Shown one piece after another: positions 18,301 through 28,394 of a stretch of 39,160 nucleotides of DNA (its first letter is position 1; every line of letters begins with the position of its first letter). The translations under genes were made by a program, and so were the position numbers. The notes under the pieces are model-generated. The model was not told the origin of the DNA, did no database searches, and saw nothing but the letters and a program-made list of their open reading frames with translations. The DNA lies in the NCBI GenBank assembly GCA_949294455.1, contig CASFHD010000010.1, positions 1 through 39,160 on the forward strand, in the 5' to 3' direction. This DNA is from an uncultured Christensenella sp. (GTDB lineage: Bacteria; Bacillota; Clostridia; Christensenellales; UBA1242).

Positions 18301-21300
18301 GGTTATTCATTCAACAATTCTAGTGAAATGTATGTTGAGAATTCTGGTGCATTTGACAAATATTCTATTGTATCAAATAATTGGGCATTTAAAGAAGGAA
18401 CAACTATATCTGTATCATTTACTATTAACGAATTAGAACCTTTAATGAATTTAATTAATTCTTATAATCCAAAAGTCTTGCCTGTTGTTATGCAACTTGT
18501 AGATAATGAATATGTTGAAAACTTGAATGCAAGTGAGTATATAAGTGTATATGAATCAAGTTTTGACGCCGAATCAAACAGCTTGAAATATAGTTTCATA
18601 TTAAACAAAGATTTAGTGAATGGATTTATAACATTTAAACTTTCATATAATTTAAATGATTGGAGTGATGGAAATTTACCTATAATTTATTCTTGTGATG
18701 CTGATATTTATTCGATTGAACCTGTTTGTGATGAAATTCAAATTGTTGCAAAATTAAACGGAACAGATTTTGAATTCGATATATTAGGAGAAAATTTAGG
18801 TGTTGATGTAACACTTGATAACTTATTACAAATTATAAAAGGCAACTCAAAAGTTTACTCTAAAGACAAAATATTTGAAGTGATTAAAGATATTGATGTT
18901 ACTAGTTTAAATAGTTCAATTATCAATTTCAAAGAAGATGGCACAGTTGATAGTTCTACTCTTTCAACAGGTGAAGCAATTTTAAGACTTAGTTGCGAAA
19001 GTGCAATAAGTACAATTAAAATTTCAGTTGTAATTGAAGATGCTAGTTTAACTAAAACGGATAAGACTACAGATATTAAACGCGGAAATTATAATTTAGC
19101 TGATTGGTTTGATTATTCTGTTGCAGGAGTAAATCTTGATAACAATATAAAGTTTGAAATTGTGAGCGTAAATTATCAATATACTTTAGATAATCTGTAT
19201 ATAGATGGAAATAATTTATATATTGATAACACAGCATTTGATTTTAATAATTTGTTAATTACAATTAGAGCAAGTGTGAATTTTGTAAGCAGTGGAAGTA
19301 AGTCAATCGAAATTACATTAAATTCATCTAATGGAATAAATATTTCTCGAAATATTTCAGTTAATTTGGATACACTTTATGCTAATACTACAATAAGATT
19401 TGCAGGCGTTAATGCTATTGATACTTATCAGAAAATAACTTTAGATGGAGTAGAAATATCTGACTTGGCATTTACTTATGAATATGCAGATATTCCTGCT
19501 GGTAGCGAAGTCTTTAAAGCAATTAATGGGTATTTTGATATTGTTTTACCTAAATATGTAACTGGATTTGACACTATTAATATAATATTCTATTACGGGA
19601 ACACGGATTCTATTATTAGAAATTTTGAAATGCAATTTAAAAACAATTTAATGTTGAGTTCTAATAATAGTGAAAATAATAGAATTAGTTTAGTAAGTGG
19701 TGAAAGTTTATCTTCAAATGAATTAAAAGATATTGTAATAGTTAAATCTATTAATACTACTAATGCAGTTACAACTTATTCACAAGCAGAAATAATTGAT
19801 TCCAACTTGTATTCATTAAATATAGTAGATAATTCAAGTAGTTATTACACAGTTTTAGACAACAATTTAACAGTAAATTACATAGAGAGTCTGTCAAGTG
19901 TTTTAGATGATATTGTTTTAACAATTAGTTATCAAGGTATTGAAGAAAATATCACAATTTATTTAACTCTATCAAATGGATTGAATTTGGTATCTAGTAC
20001 TGATGATGTAAATAATACACTTGCTTTTGAAGGCAAACAATCAAGTGAAACTACTGATTTTGTTACAGTAAATTTAATGGCTAATAAAACATATCTTTTA
20101 GAAAATGTTCAAGAATTAAATTTGGCTAATTTTAATCACTTATTTGAAATTGTTAAAACCTTGACTTTTACAGGTAGTTGGGGACAAGTAACTGCAGATA
20201 TTGAAGCAAGAATTATTGATAACACAAATTTTGTAATAACTAAAATTTCAAATATTTCATCATCTGGTTCTATTTTAGATGAAAGCAATGCAAGTGTTGT
20301 ATCTTTAAAATATCTAATAGGTAAGGTATTCACATTTAATCAAAATATAAGTACAAGTTTTGGTGGCGAATATTATACTTATAGCGAATCTTCAGGAAAT
20401 AGATTTATAAATGTTTCAAGAGTGAATGACAAAATTACAAATATTCAAATTTTAGTTGAACCAAAATCCTCGTTTACTCTTATTACAGAAAATGACTTAT
20501 GTAAGTCTAATGCAATTAGCACGAACTTCTATTCTATAAGGTATATAGGAAATTTAACTGATAGTGTAATAATTGATAATAATGAAATGCAAATTAAAGT
20601 AGGTTACAATTATCAAAATCAAGAAGTTTCAATTTTATCAAAAATCAAATTTAATGTTTCACCATTATCTCTATTGATTAAATCTACTAGTGGAGATAAT
20701 AAAGAACTAGAATTATATGCTGAAAATACCTATAACATTATGACTTTGTTTAAAAATAATGACTTTTCTGCATTCACGAGTATTGAATTTGTTAAACTTA
20801 CTGGTATAGATGATTATTCGTTTGAAAATAGAACCTATACTGTTGCAAATGGTGGGCCTATTAATTTAAGATTTGGAAGCATTGTGGGTGATAGTGCAAA
20901 CTTGACAGTTACAATCAAATTTAATTATGTGGGCGGCGGATTTACTCAAAAAGATTATTCGTTTACAATTTATAACAAATATTCAATGTCAATCCAGTAT
21001 CCAGCAAATGATTTAAATGATGATGTTTTAGAAAATCTTGGATCTACAAGTTATGAAATAGTAAAAGACAATCAAGTTATTAATTTATATCAAGATAAAG
21101 AATTTTCAAATCTTCAACGATTGAATGTATTTGCTCGTTCATCAGTTTTGCAAGGAGATTTTGTAAGTTCGGTTGAACTTTCTAAAATCATTTCTAGTAT
21201 TGAATTTTATCAAAGTACAATTGATGCAATTACAACAGCAAGTGATAAATCAATATTCTTTAATACTGATGTAGAAACAGGCAGTATTACATTGTTAGAT

Positions 21301-24300
21301 GCTTTAATAGGAAATGAAGGGTATATAACCTTTAAAATAACTACTATAACTAATGCTTATTGCTATTATACAATTAGAATAGATAGCAGTAAATCAAGTT
21401 CACCATTATCTACATCTTTAACTTTCAAATCAGATGGCGAAACTAATGTTGAAAATATGTTAAAATCATTACTTTCAGGTGGAAGTATTAGATTATTCAA
21501 TGAAAACAACCAAATTATTGACACATTAGATGCATCTAGTAATTTAGCGTCAAAATTAAGCGCTTATTCTTTAAGTGATTCTAGTATATTGGGCTTTGAA
21601 AAATTTAATAATGTGATTTCAACTAATATTCCTAAAATGAGTAATGCAGATGAAACTTTATCATTATATTTAGTTTACAAATATGCACAAAATCAAGTAT
21701 ATATTGGTGTTATAAATGTGAATTTGCAACCAAATGTAATAATTAACAAAGTTGATTCAAGTTTACAAAAAATTGATGATTTGAATTATACACTGACAAA
21801 AACTTATGATTATGACAATAATAATGCTATTAATTTATCACAATTATTTGAAGTAAAAGATGCTAAAATTGATACAGATATTTATTCTTTAGATAGTGTT
21901 ACTATATTAAATTCAATAAATAATTATTATATAGAAATAGACAACAATATTTTAACATATTATGATGTTCCAGAAAATGAAACAATAAATCTATTATTAA
22001 CCTATAAATTAGATGATAATTTAGTTGAAGTAAAATTAGATTTAACTATACAAAAGCAAAATCATATCAAAAATATTACCACAACTATTGACCCGACAAT
22101 AATTGATTTTGATGATAATGATTATTCAATTTACTTAAGTGATTTATTTGAAAATTATAGTTCATTAAAGGTAAATAGTATTGAAAATTTAACAAGCGAT
22201 GAAAACCTATTAGTTTTCGATAACAATAAAATAGATTTTATTTCTGTAAATACAACTACAACTTATAGAATTGTTGTTACGCTTTATAGCGGTCTAACTG
22301 CTGAAAAAGAAATAGGAAATTATACCGCGACAGTAGTCGTTAAACCAAATATTAAATATTCATTCAATGCTGAAAATGTTTTGGCAGTTGCGAACACTAA
22401 TTTAACTGATTATGGAAGTGCTATTAAAGTTGTTAAAAATCCAAATTTTGAAAGCGTTTTACAGGGTTATGTATTCAGTGATGATTACGCTAATATAGAA
22501 TTCTATTTAGACAATAATTCAAATAATGCATACTTAGGCCCAGAAATAGAAGAGATTTCAGATGGAGTAAAACATTACACTTATAACTCAACATACCTAA
22601 AAAGTGGCAATAATTTGATTATTTCAAGTGGAAATTATAATTATAAATTTACTTATGTTAACGGAAATTATCAATATTTAGGTTATATGTTTGTATCAAA
22701 TAATAATATATTGCTAGCAGTAAATGTTGATGCGACAAATTCAACTAAATTAATATTGAATGTTGATAATAGCGAATTTTCAGATGCTGTGAATTTTGTT
22801 CAAACAAGCGAAAATGTAGAAGTTTTAGAAATTGAAAATCAAATAATTTTAGATTTTGAAACTGCTAATGAAATTTTGATAAAATTTAATCATCTAGCAG
22901 GAAATGAATTTGATTATTATGATTTTAAGTTTAATGTTACAGTCAATTTTGACGACATTACAAACTTTTCTGATTCTTCTTTGATTGTTACTTTAAGAGT
23001 ACCTACAACTTATGAGATTAGTCCTATTTATGTAGTGTCTTCTGCAACAAACGAAGCAGTGCAAGTTGGAAGCAATATTTCTATTTCTAGTTTTATGGGA
23101 ATGATTTCAACAGGCTCAGAAAAATTTAATGAATACAGATTCAAAGCAGGGTCAACTGTAGATGAATTACAACAAATTGATTTGTATGAAACTATCGCTG
23201 ATAATTTAACATTATATTACCCTGCAGAAACCATATTAGATACAGCAATTGAAATAAGAGATAACAACATATATTTTAATGCTGTAGGGAACAAGTCTAT
23301 TCAAATTAAAGATAAATTTACGCTTGAAGTATTGTGTGAATATAATTTCAATATTTTAAGCAGAGAAAATTACGCCTCATACAATACAATTAATTATGCT
23401 GATGAACTTAATACATATTTTGTTAATGCTAATGATACAACATTTACAACAACAAAAGTGTTAACTTCTAGTGAATTTAGTCAAAAATCCTTTAAGATAA
23501 AATTAGGTTCTGTAAACTTTTCTTCTTCATATCTTGGAGTGTTATCTGATGTAGGACAGGCAAGTTTGTCTTTTGTTGATAACAATAACAAAGAATATAG
23601 TTTTGAACAGTTAGAAAGTTTGAATTATTCAGTCGTGTCTAATACAGGCAATTTCTATCTAACTATAAGTTGGGATAATAATGAAATTACTACTAATACT
23701 GTTATCAATTTGAGTTTCTTTAATTCGTCTAGTAGAATGTCTTCCGCTCTTAGAATTTATATTGCAGATGAATCAAATGTCTTGAATGTTTCAGGTGGAA
23801 ATTATCAAAATTTAACTACCGGAAATTTAACTATGTTTGCAGGAAGTTACGACTATGCAAAATTTGTAATCAAGCCAACTGATTTATCTAATTCATCTGG
23901 TATAATTAAGTTTAATATTGGCGGAGTTGATTATTCAAGTTTTGAAGCACTTCAAAATGCAGGCTATACACTATTAATGTCTAGTGAAAGATTAGGAAAT
24001 TCTTATTTTGATGTTATAGAATCAAACGGAAATTTCGTAGGCGAATATATAACATTTAATTCAGGAAGAATATACGCACCTAATAAAGTATCTAATGATT
24101 TAATCATTACTTTACATTTTATCTTGGCAAAATCAAATACTGATGACAATTTAACTATAAATTACAATCTGTTGGAATTTGATTTCAGTGTAAGACTTAC
24201 TAAAGATAGTGAACTAGTTTGGAGTGGTAGTTCTTCTGATACGCAATCACTATATCTTGCAGACATTACTGCACAAGATAACATTTATAATGTAAATCTT

Positions 24301-26121
24301 GTTGAAGATAATGAATTTGTACCTACATTAAAGATAAAGAACTTATCTACACTCGAAGAAAATTATATTAATACAACTAGTACTAGTCTTTATATCTCAT
24401 CTATTTCAGATGCCAATAATAATCCATTAACGGGAATAACTGTATCTAACTTTACATTAAAAATTAGTGATATTAGTTTGTCAGTTAATACTTTGGGATA
24501 TGTTAACATTTATATAACTATAAAAGATTTAGATGATAGTAGTTTTGAACAAGTTATGATTTTAAGAGTATATTCATCTATAAATATTGCAACTTATACT
24601 TATGGCAATGATAGTGTGGTTAAAACTGATGAGTCAGGCTTGGCTTATGCTAGTTCGGATATTGTAAGTTTTATAACTCCTAATACTGTTGCAAATATGG
24701 GCGGAGTAGCAATTTATCAAAAAACCAGCAATGGAAATGTTGCAATGAATTTGGTAAATACAAATTCGACTGAAAGTAGCGATGATGACTATTTTAATGT
24801 TGGAGTATCTTATAGTTATGCTTTAATCACAAATGTTGGTGATGTCGCTAATTATTCTTCAGATTGTATTTTGTTTAATGAAAATGATAAATTTGATTCA
24901 GTCGTTAATGGCTCAAGCATTTTAAATAACAATTCAATTACCATAGAAAAAGATGATAACAATAAATATTCACTAAAAATAAGTCTTCCTATTGTGCCTG
25001 TTGATAAAGATTATATCGTGGTTTACAAGATTACAATAGCAAAAAATGGTGTTGAAAATGTGTGTTATGCGTATTATTTAGTTGGAAACACTATAAATAT
25101 TAATTTGAATACTGATTTGATAGGAGATGAAGAGTTTGTAAGAACTAACATTTCTGATAATTTGGAAAGTGATTATATTACACTTTCTTCAAATCTTGTG
25201 AACAATGAACAGAAATCTTTTGTAGAATATGGCGATTTTGATGCAATATTTTCAAAAATGCAAGCAAGGTTGAATGTTATATCTGGTTTTGAAAACGAAA
25301 GCGTAAAATATATTTTATTTGATATTGAAAAGGACACAGGGTTATATAAATTGGTGCTAAATGATGCTGTGTATAAAGATATCAATAATAATATTTTAGC
25401 AACTGTAGATAGTTTCAAAATAGATAACGAATTGAAATTCAACTTAGAATTTGTGTCAAAAGAAAATGACAATCAAATAATTTACAAATTTGATAATCTT
25501 ACTTTAAAACCAGAGAGCGAAAATTCACTAATATTGAATAATTATTCTATGAAATTATCTGATTTAGGATTTAGTTCTTCACAGTTGAAAGATTATACTA
25601 GTGAGTCTATAATAGGTGTTGTAAATAGTGTAAATAATGATGAATTGTTACAACTTATCGATGACTCTAACGGAGTAAATGTTGAATATGAAGTTGTTGT
25701 AGAAGATTTAACAATATTTGCAACTGATATTAAAGCCTCACTTTATAAAGTAAAATATACAAAAGATAGTGCTTTCAATCATTATAATACAACTTCAACT
25801 TATTATGTGATTTCTAGTACAATTAATGCTTTTGTAAAACTTGATAATAATTTAATAGTTGATACTTTAAATGGTTATAATATAACTTATAATAGAGTAG
25901 TTATTATGAATCAGGAAAGTACAAAGAGCGTTAATTTGAATTATTATATAAAAGCATATTCATTTGATAGTAATTTAGGATTTAATGAACTTACAATGAT
26001 TTCAAATTATGAAAACAATATAGTAAGTTATAATCAAGCGACGACAGAAAATGCAACAATAAATTTTGCAAATTCGAGTTTAGAAACTATTAATTGTAAA
26101 ATAAACTTTATATTGTACTAA
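15364..26121 (+). CDS. Giant signal-anchored extracellular protein, 3585 residues
   Basis: A short basic cytoplasmic head (1-30) and one membrane helix (about 31-53, no cleavage site evident) are followed by about 3530 residues outside the cell, rich in Asn, Ser, Asp, Thr and Ile with few Cys. No LPXTG, SLH, choline-binding or catalytic motif was recognised. The chain reads as degenerate beta-rich modules, several opening with L-x-x-[LW]-F (near 1245, 1790, 2156 and 2256) and closing in alternating hydrophobic strands. Most likely an elongated adhesin or cell-surface fibre; function unknown. AAAGGGG precedes the ATG. The gene is uninterrupted, monocistronic, and has its own promoter and terminator. 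Confidence 0.85.
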   Translation: MFGDNNLRATKRASSIEKKTKVPLFKMILKVLGISALVVAVVGGGVTLAFYLLGKKQIEATSISFKNLLGESIEYIDWTYDISDESTNTLSFMLSGEPNNSNKQNIKIMFATEDGSAVGADFVDETCYNELTSNKYRLGDVIDIKLKENVTNFDGLIKIRAYIPNKIMSNPLSIYVDRSITDIAVNSSNNMVSQGQFIGPGLSSVEIDNNTVIPSQTITTSDVNFQVEIQLPDNYSLYGYDKELSDLNEVYEKEIMYYYTSKSNSNISYTQLINNDDYMNSLNVPFAFDINGNLKINSSDEGTNTYYLTILAFKDIKSANYIKSQTIYSQDNIYNAKMLDIKEMFTNMDNFLDYVVCREVAITVTREYINSIDIGANGLNLNLFNDNNIYLDYNSEEISSSLSLTQDGGKKYTGGAVQVLNQFTGNIIAESPSSGDIVAISGINISDLYIGNQKIENINPNTTFNLKCLDESSNSVKSIKYQIDNMFTDFVIFRLPENIGKALNSTGEKFIVVNAEDNGNYFLYYGTYERFSIDPASKTHDIIYNDENAITVITVGGKVVRGEYFNFTLNGSLNTVSSQVIINKYSQALGGNENIILNYNATNGFYEDNSKTYSIYFESPVSSNLNVGTYYGKASYGNSSSLNCIFKMQVNGSSLNNTSGVFYNAESDELVDFSNIDDDKINLLATQKTTDVDYFSGTILFVLDSNNLGNLNDYFSLGETNSEYFNLKSISSLTNDGLVLKLFVINANGSVISDSVSVTLSAVNGKPSFTNTDLNFTISANDLQKEQDTIAFKQNANNYAVNVDESIAQVQSNNSYKSIVLLVQENQLGLYGVERAKIDDNFVSVQINSITYYLVGIYDKNSGFSNVILPNFDGATEITLYSITLKTMPETDLSLFVSELIENSQNGVISESNFGQISTDVLTVNVSFTDLVINGGVDTSIENFAIYSYVSSSASLPEGISTELTEFVVIDNNALSKISGYSFNNSSEMYVENSGAFDKYSIVSNNWAFKEGTTISVSFTINELEPLMNLINSYNPKVLPVVMQLVDNEYVENLNASEYISVYESSFDAESNSLKYSFILNKDLVNGFITFKLSYNLNDWSDGNLPIIYSCDADIYSIEPVCDEIQIVAKLNGTDFEFDILGENLGVDVTLDNLLQIIKGNSKVYSKDKIFEVIKDIDVTSLNSSIINFKEDGTVDSSTLSTGEAILRLSCESAISTIKISVVIEDASLTKTDKTTDIKRGNYNLADWFDYSVAGVNLDNNIKFEIVSVNYQYTLDNLYIDGNNLYIDNTAFDFNNLLITIRASVNFVSSGSKSIEITLNSSNGINISRNISVNLDTLYANTTIRFAGVNAIDTYQKITLDGVEISDLAFTYEYADIPAGSEVFKAINGYFDIVLPKYVTGFDTINIIFYYGNTDSIIRNFEMQFKNNLMLSSNNSENNRISLVSGESLSSNELKDIVIVKSINTTNAVTTYSQAEIIDSNLYSLNIVDNSSSYYTVLDNNLTVNYIESLSSVLDDIVLTISYQGIEENITIYLTLSNGLNLVSSTDDVNNTLAFEGKQSSETTDFVTVNLMANKTYLLENVQELNLANFNHLFEIVKTLTFTGSWGQVTADIEARIIDNTNFVITKISNISSSGSILDESNASVVSLKYLIGKVFTFNQNISTSFGGEYYTYSESSGNRFINVSRVNDKITNIQILVEPKSSFTLITENDLCKSNAISTNFYSIRYIGNLTDSVIIDNNEMQIKVGYNYQNQEVSILSKIKFNVSPLSLLIKSTSGDNKELELYAENTYNIMTLFKNNDFSAFTSIEFVKLTGIDDYSFENRTYTVANGGPINLRFGSIVGDSANLTVTIKFNYVGGGFTQKDYSFTIYNKYSMSIQYPANDLNDDVLENLGSTSYEIVKDNQVINLYQDKEFSNLQRLNVFARSSVLQGDFVSSVELSKIISSIEFYQSTIDAITTASDKSIFFNTDVETGSITLLDALIGNEGYITFKITTITNAYCYYTIRIDSSKSSSPLSTSLTFKSDGETNVENMLKSLLSGGSIRLFNENNQIIDTLDASSNLASKLSAYSLSDSSILGFEKFNNVISTNIPKMSNADETLSLYLVYKYAQNQVYIGVINVNLQPNVIINKVDSSLQKIDDLNYTLTKTYDYDNNNAINLSQLFEVKDAKIDTDIYSLDSVTILNSINNYYIEIDNNILTYYDVPENETINLLLTYKLDDNLVEVKLDLTIQKQNHIKNITTTIDPTIIDFDDNDYSIYLSDLFENYSSLKVNSIENLTSDENLLVFDNNKIDFISVNTTTTYRIVVTLYSGLTAEKEIGNYTATVVVKPNIKYSFNAENVLAVANTNLTDYGSAIKVVKNPNFESVLQGYVFSDDYANIEFYLDNNSNNAYLGPEIEEISDGVKHYTYNSTYLKSGNNLIISSGNYNYKFTYVNGNYQYLGYMFVSNNNILLAVNVDATNSTKLILNVDNSEFSDAVNFVQTSENVEVLEIENQIILDFETANEILIKFNHLAGNEFDYYDFKFNVTVNFDDITNFSDSSLIVTLRVPTTYEISPIYVVSSATNEAVQVGSNISISSFMGMISTGSEKFNEYRFKAGSTVDELQQIDLYETIADNLTLYYPAETILDTAIEIRDNNIYFNAVGNKSIQIKDKFTLEVLCEYNFNILSRENYASYNTINYADELNTYFVNANDTTFTTTKVLTSSEFSQKSFKIKLGSVNFSSSYLGVLSDVGQASLSFVDNNNKEYSFEQLESLNYSVVSNTGNFYLTISWDNNEITTNTVINLSFFNSSSRMSSALRIYIADESNVLNVSGGNYQNLTTGNLTMFAGSYDYAKFVIKPTDLSNSSGIIKFNIGGVDYSSFEALQNAGYTLLMSSERLGNSYFDVIESNGNFVGEYITFNSGRIYAPNKVSNDLIITLHFILAKSNTDDNLTINYNLLEFDFSVRLTKDSELVWSGSSSDTQSLYLADITAQDNIYNVNLVEDNEFVPTLKIKNLSTLEENYINTTSTSLYISSISDANNNPLTGITVSNFTLKISDISLSVNTLGYVNIYITIKDLDDSSFEQVMILRVYSSINIATYTYGNDSVVKTDESGLAYASSDIVSFITPNTVANMGGVAIYQKTSNGNVAMNLVNTNSTESSDDDYFNVGVSYSYALITNVGDVANYSSDCILFNENDKFDSVVNGSSILNNNSITIEKDDNNKYSLKISLPIVPVDKDYIVVYKITIAKNGVENVCYAYYLVGNTININLNTDLIGDEEFVRTNISDNLESDYITLSSNLVNNEQKSFVEYGDFDAIFSKMQARLNVISGFENESVKYILFDIEKDTGLYKLVLNDAVYKDINNNILATVDSFKIDNELKFNLEFVSKENDNQIIYKFDNLTLKPESENSLILNNYSMKLSDLGFSSSQLKDYTSESIIGVVNSVNNDELLQLIDDSNGVNVEYEVVVEDLTIFATDIKASLYKVKYTKDSAFNHYNTTSTYYVISSTINAFVKLDNNLIVDTLNGYNITYNRVVIMNQESTKSVNLNYYIKAYSFDSNLGFNELTMISNYENNIVSYNQATTENATINFANSSLETINCKINFILY

Positions 26122-26139
26122 TTAAATGATTGTTTAATA

Positions 26140-26168
26140 AAAAGGAGAACAACAAGTTCTTCTTTTTT
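26140..26168 (+). terminator. Terminator of the giant gene
   Basis: AAAAGGAGAAC (26140-26150), loop AACAA, then GTTCTTCTTTT (26156-26166) with one G-U pair and further T residues. Confidence 0.88.
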
Positions 26169-26421
26169 ATGTTGTTTTGTCATTATTAGATTTTAAATAT
26201 ATTGAAAAATATTTTGTTATTTAATCTATTAGTTGTTGATAGTTTTAAGTTTTTAGGTTTTTCATTATTTAAGTTAAAAATCATATTGTTTTTTGTTAAC
26301 TTGTTTAATGAAATTGCAACTAAATTTAAAGCCACAAAATAATTTCGTAAAGTATAAATTTGAAATTATATTAATATTTAATATTTTATTAAAATTTATG
26401 TTAAGATTAAAATAATACAAT

Positions 26422-26450
26422 TTGACTTTTGTGTTATTTTGTGATAAAAT
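26422..26450 (+). promoter_or_regulatory. Promoter of the small helical protein gene
   Basis: TTGACT (26422-26427), 17-base spacer ending in TGA, TAAAAT (26445-26450). The 250 bases before it, back to the terminator, hold nothing recognisable. Confidence 0.75.
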
Positions 26451-26482
26451 AAGTAAAATTAATCTGTATTGTGAGGTTAAAT

Positions 26483-26749
26483 ATGAAATTGACTGAAAAA
26501 GAATTTGAAAGTAAATGTATGGATGTAATAGAAAAAATAGTTAAAAAAAGTTACAATCAAACTAGAAAACAAGCGATTGAATTATCAAAAAAGTTATTAG
26601 AAACAGCAAAATCTAATCCAAAATATACTGAAGAAGTTGTGGCAATCTATCAAAGGGTTTTAAATGAATTTGAAGACGCTGATGACGATTTATACAATGA
26701 ATTAAAAGAACAACTGTTTAAAACTGATGACGGCAATTCTAATGATTAA
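26483..26749 (+). CDS. Small charged helical protein, unknown
   Basis: 88 residues, predicted almost wholly alpha-helical with a Lys-rich first half and an acidic end (EDADDDLYNELKEQLF). No signal peptide or membrane segment; a cytoplasmic protein. The ATG at 26483 was preferred because GAGG lies six bases before it; an upstream in-frame GTG at 26471 overlaps that site. It has its own promoter and precedes the InlB-repeat lipoprotein on the same strand by 157 bases. Not recognised. Confidence 0.72.
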   Translation: MKLTEKEFESKCMDVIEKIVKKSYNQTRKQAIELSKKLLETAKSNPKYTEEVVAIYQRVLNEFEDADDDLYNELKEQLFKTDDGNSND

Positions 26750-26760
26750 TAATAATACTA

Positions 26761-26791
26761 TTGACTTTTTTAAATTATATGTTAATATAAT
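26761..26791 (+). promoter_or_regulatory. Possible promoter of the lipoprotein gene
   Basis: TTGACT (26761-26766) and TATAAT (26786-26791), spaced 19 bases, longer than ideal. It would give a leader of over 100 nt before the ATG at 26907. Confidence 0.4.
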
Positions 26792-26906
26792 ATATATGTT
26801 TTAGTTTAGTTAGTATATTAGTCCATAAGTTTTATTATAAAATTATATTATAGTGATAATACTTATAACGCAAATATGATTATATCAATGCTAAGAGGGG
26901 GTTGTA

Positions 26907-28175
26907 ATGAAAAAATTTAAACTTTTAGCGCTTTCAATTATGTTTTTAAGTTTTAGCCTGATTTTTACAGGTTGTTCTTTTGGCAAATCCAAAGATAAAA
27001 ATTATTCTGTTTATTTTGTAGCTGATGAGTCTAGTACAGAATTTGTTAAAGTTATTGAAACTAGCGGCAATACTGAACTTGATTTGCCTGTTGTTGAAAA
27101 AGAAGGTTATGTGTTTGATGGCTGGTATTACTCATCAAAACAATCTACTGAATTGTTTACATCAACTAGTTTAATATCAAAGACATTAGATAGAGATATT
27201 GTGGTTTTTGCAAAATGGAAAGCAGAAGAATATGATATCGTGCTTGAAGTTGTTTCTGATGGTGTATTTAACAATCAATCTTGTGGTACAGCAACTATCA
27301 ATGGTATTTCAAAGGTTAATAATGCAAAAGTTGGGGACAGTTTTGATTTGAATGCGAATGCTGTTGGAAGTTATAAATTCTTTGGTTGGTATTTGTCTGA
27401 TTATGTGATCACAAATGTCAGTCAATTAAATAATTCATTATTAATATCTGCAGATTCAAATTACAAACTTATTTTAAATAATACAAATTTTGGAAAACAA
27501 TATTTATATGCTAAATTTGGTACAGGTATAAGTTTTGATGTTGTTTATGAGGGAAATAATACTCAAATTCAACTTGAAGGCAATGATATTGATAGTATAA
27601 AAATTACCAATGAAATTAAAAATACTTTGGGTATTACTTCAAATATTAGAAGAGATGAAGAAAATCAGTCTTTATATTTAGTATATATTTTCACTTGTAA
27701 AAGCTCAAATGGTTCATATTATTATAAATCTTATTTTGATGATGAATTAATTTCTGGTGAAAGTAGTATAGATTCTCAAACACTAATGGATGTTGAATCT
27801 ATTGCTATACATTATATTAAAAAATACTTTACAATTACATTTAGATTGGAAATGAATCAAAATTATAGTAATGAATATATAGATTATTTATACAATTTAG
27901 CTAAGGAAGGTAAATTAGCTAGAAACTATAAAGAGCCTGATTATAACACTCTTTTAAATTTAATTGAGTTTTCAATAGAATATAAGTTTAGTATGGAAAC
28001 AGGAGTGCTAATTCCGTACAATAATTTATATAATGGCAAGCAGGTTTTTGATACTCTAGGTAAGAATTTCATTGGTTTAAAAGATTTAGTCGAGGGTAAA
28101 CTTTATACAGTTAATCAAGATCCATATACAAGAGGGTATTGGTCTAATAAAATATATGAGATTGTATTAGGGTAA
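26907..28175 (+). CDS. Lipoprotein with InlB B-type repeat
   Basis: 422 residues. Lipobox FTGC with Cys23 after a KK head and hydrophobic core: cleaved and acylated, so a substrate for the LspA encoded at 28826. Residues about 34-105 form a Listeria-Bacteroides (InlB_B) repeat, with GYVFDGWYY (67-75) and the closing FAKWK (101-105). A weaker second copy has FFGWYLSDY. The remaining 250 residues are not recognised. InlB-type repeats are common on the surface of host-associated Bacillota. AGAGGGGG ribosome binding site and a terminator after the stop mark it as a complete gene. Confidence 0.85.
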   Translation: MKKFKLLALSIMFLSFSLIFTGCSFGKSKDKNYSVYFVADESSTEFVKVIETSGNTELDLPVVEKEGYVFDGWYYSSKQSTELFTSTSLISKTLDRDIVVFAKWKAEEYDIVLEVVSDGVFNNQSCGTATINGISKVNNAKVGDSFDLNANAVGSYKFFGWYLSDYVITNVSQLNNSLLISADSNYKLILNNTNFGKQYLYAKFGTGISFDVVYEGNNTQIQLEGNDIDSIKITNEIKNTLGITSNIRRDEENQSLYLVYIFTCKSSNGSYYYKSYFDDELISGESSIDSQTLMDVESIAIHYIKKYFTITFRLEMNQNYSNEYIDYLYNLAKEGKLARNYKEPDYNTLLNLIEFSIEYKFSMETGVLIPYNNLYNGKQVFDTLGKNFIGLKDLVEGKLYTVNQDPYTRGYWSNKIYEIVLG

Positions 28176-28198
28176 AAGAGCAGTTATGCTCTTTTTTT
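28174..28198 (+). terminator. Terminator of the lipoprotein gene
   Basis: AAAAGAGCA (28174-28182), GTTA loop, TGCTCTTTT (28187-28195) and more T; starts within the stop codon. Confidence 0.9.
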
Positions 28199-28394
28199 TG
28201 CTCTCTGATATAAAGTTATAAATGATTAGTAAAATGTGATATAAATTTAAATTGTTTATTTTATAAAAAATTTTCTTAATTTATTAATATTAAAGAATGA
28301 GAAATTAAATTTAATTACTGAAAGTCTTTTTTGCTTGCTTTTTAGGATTTTTTAGTTTATTCTTTATATATATCTACTAATTTTAGGAGGGTAT

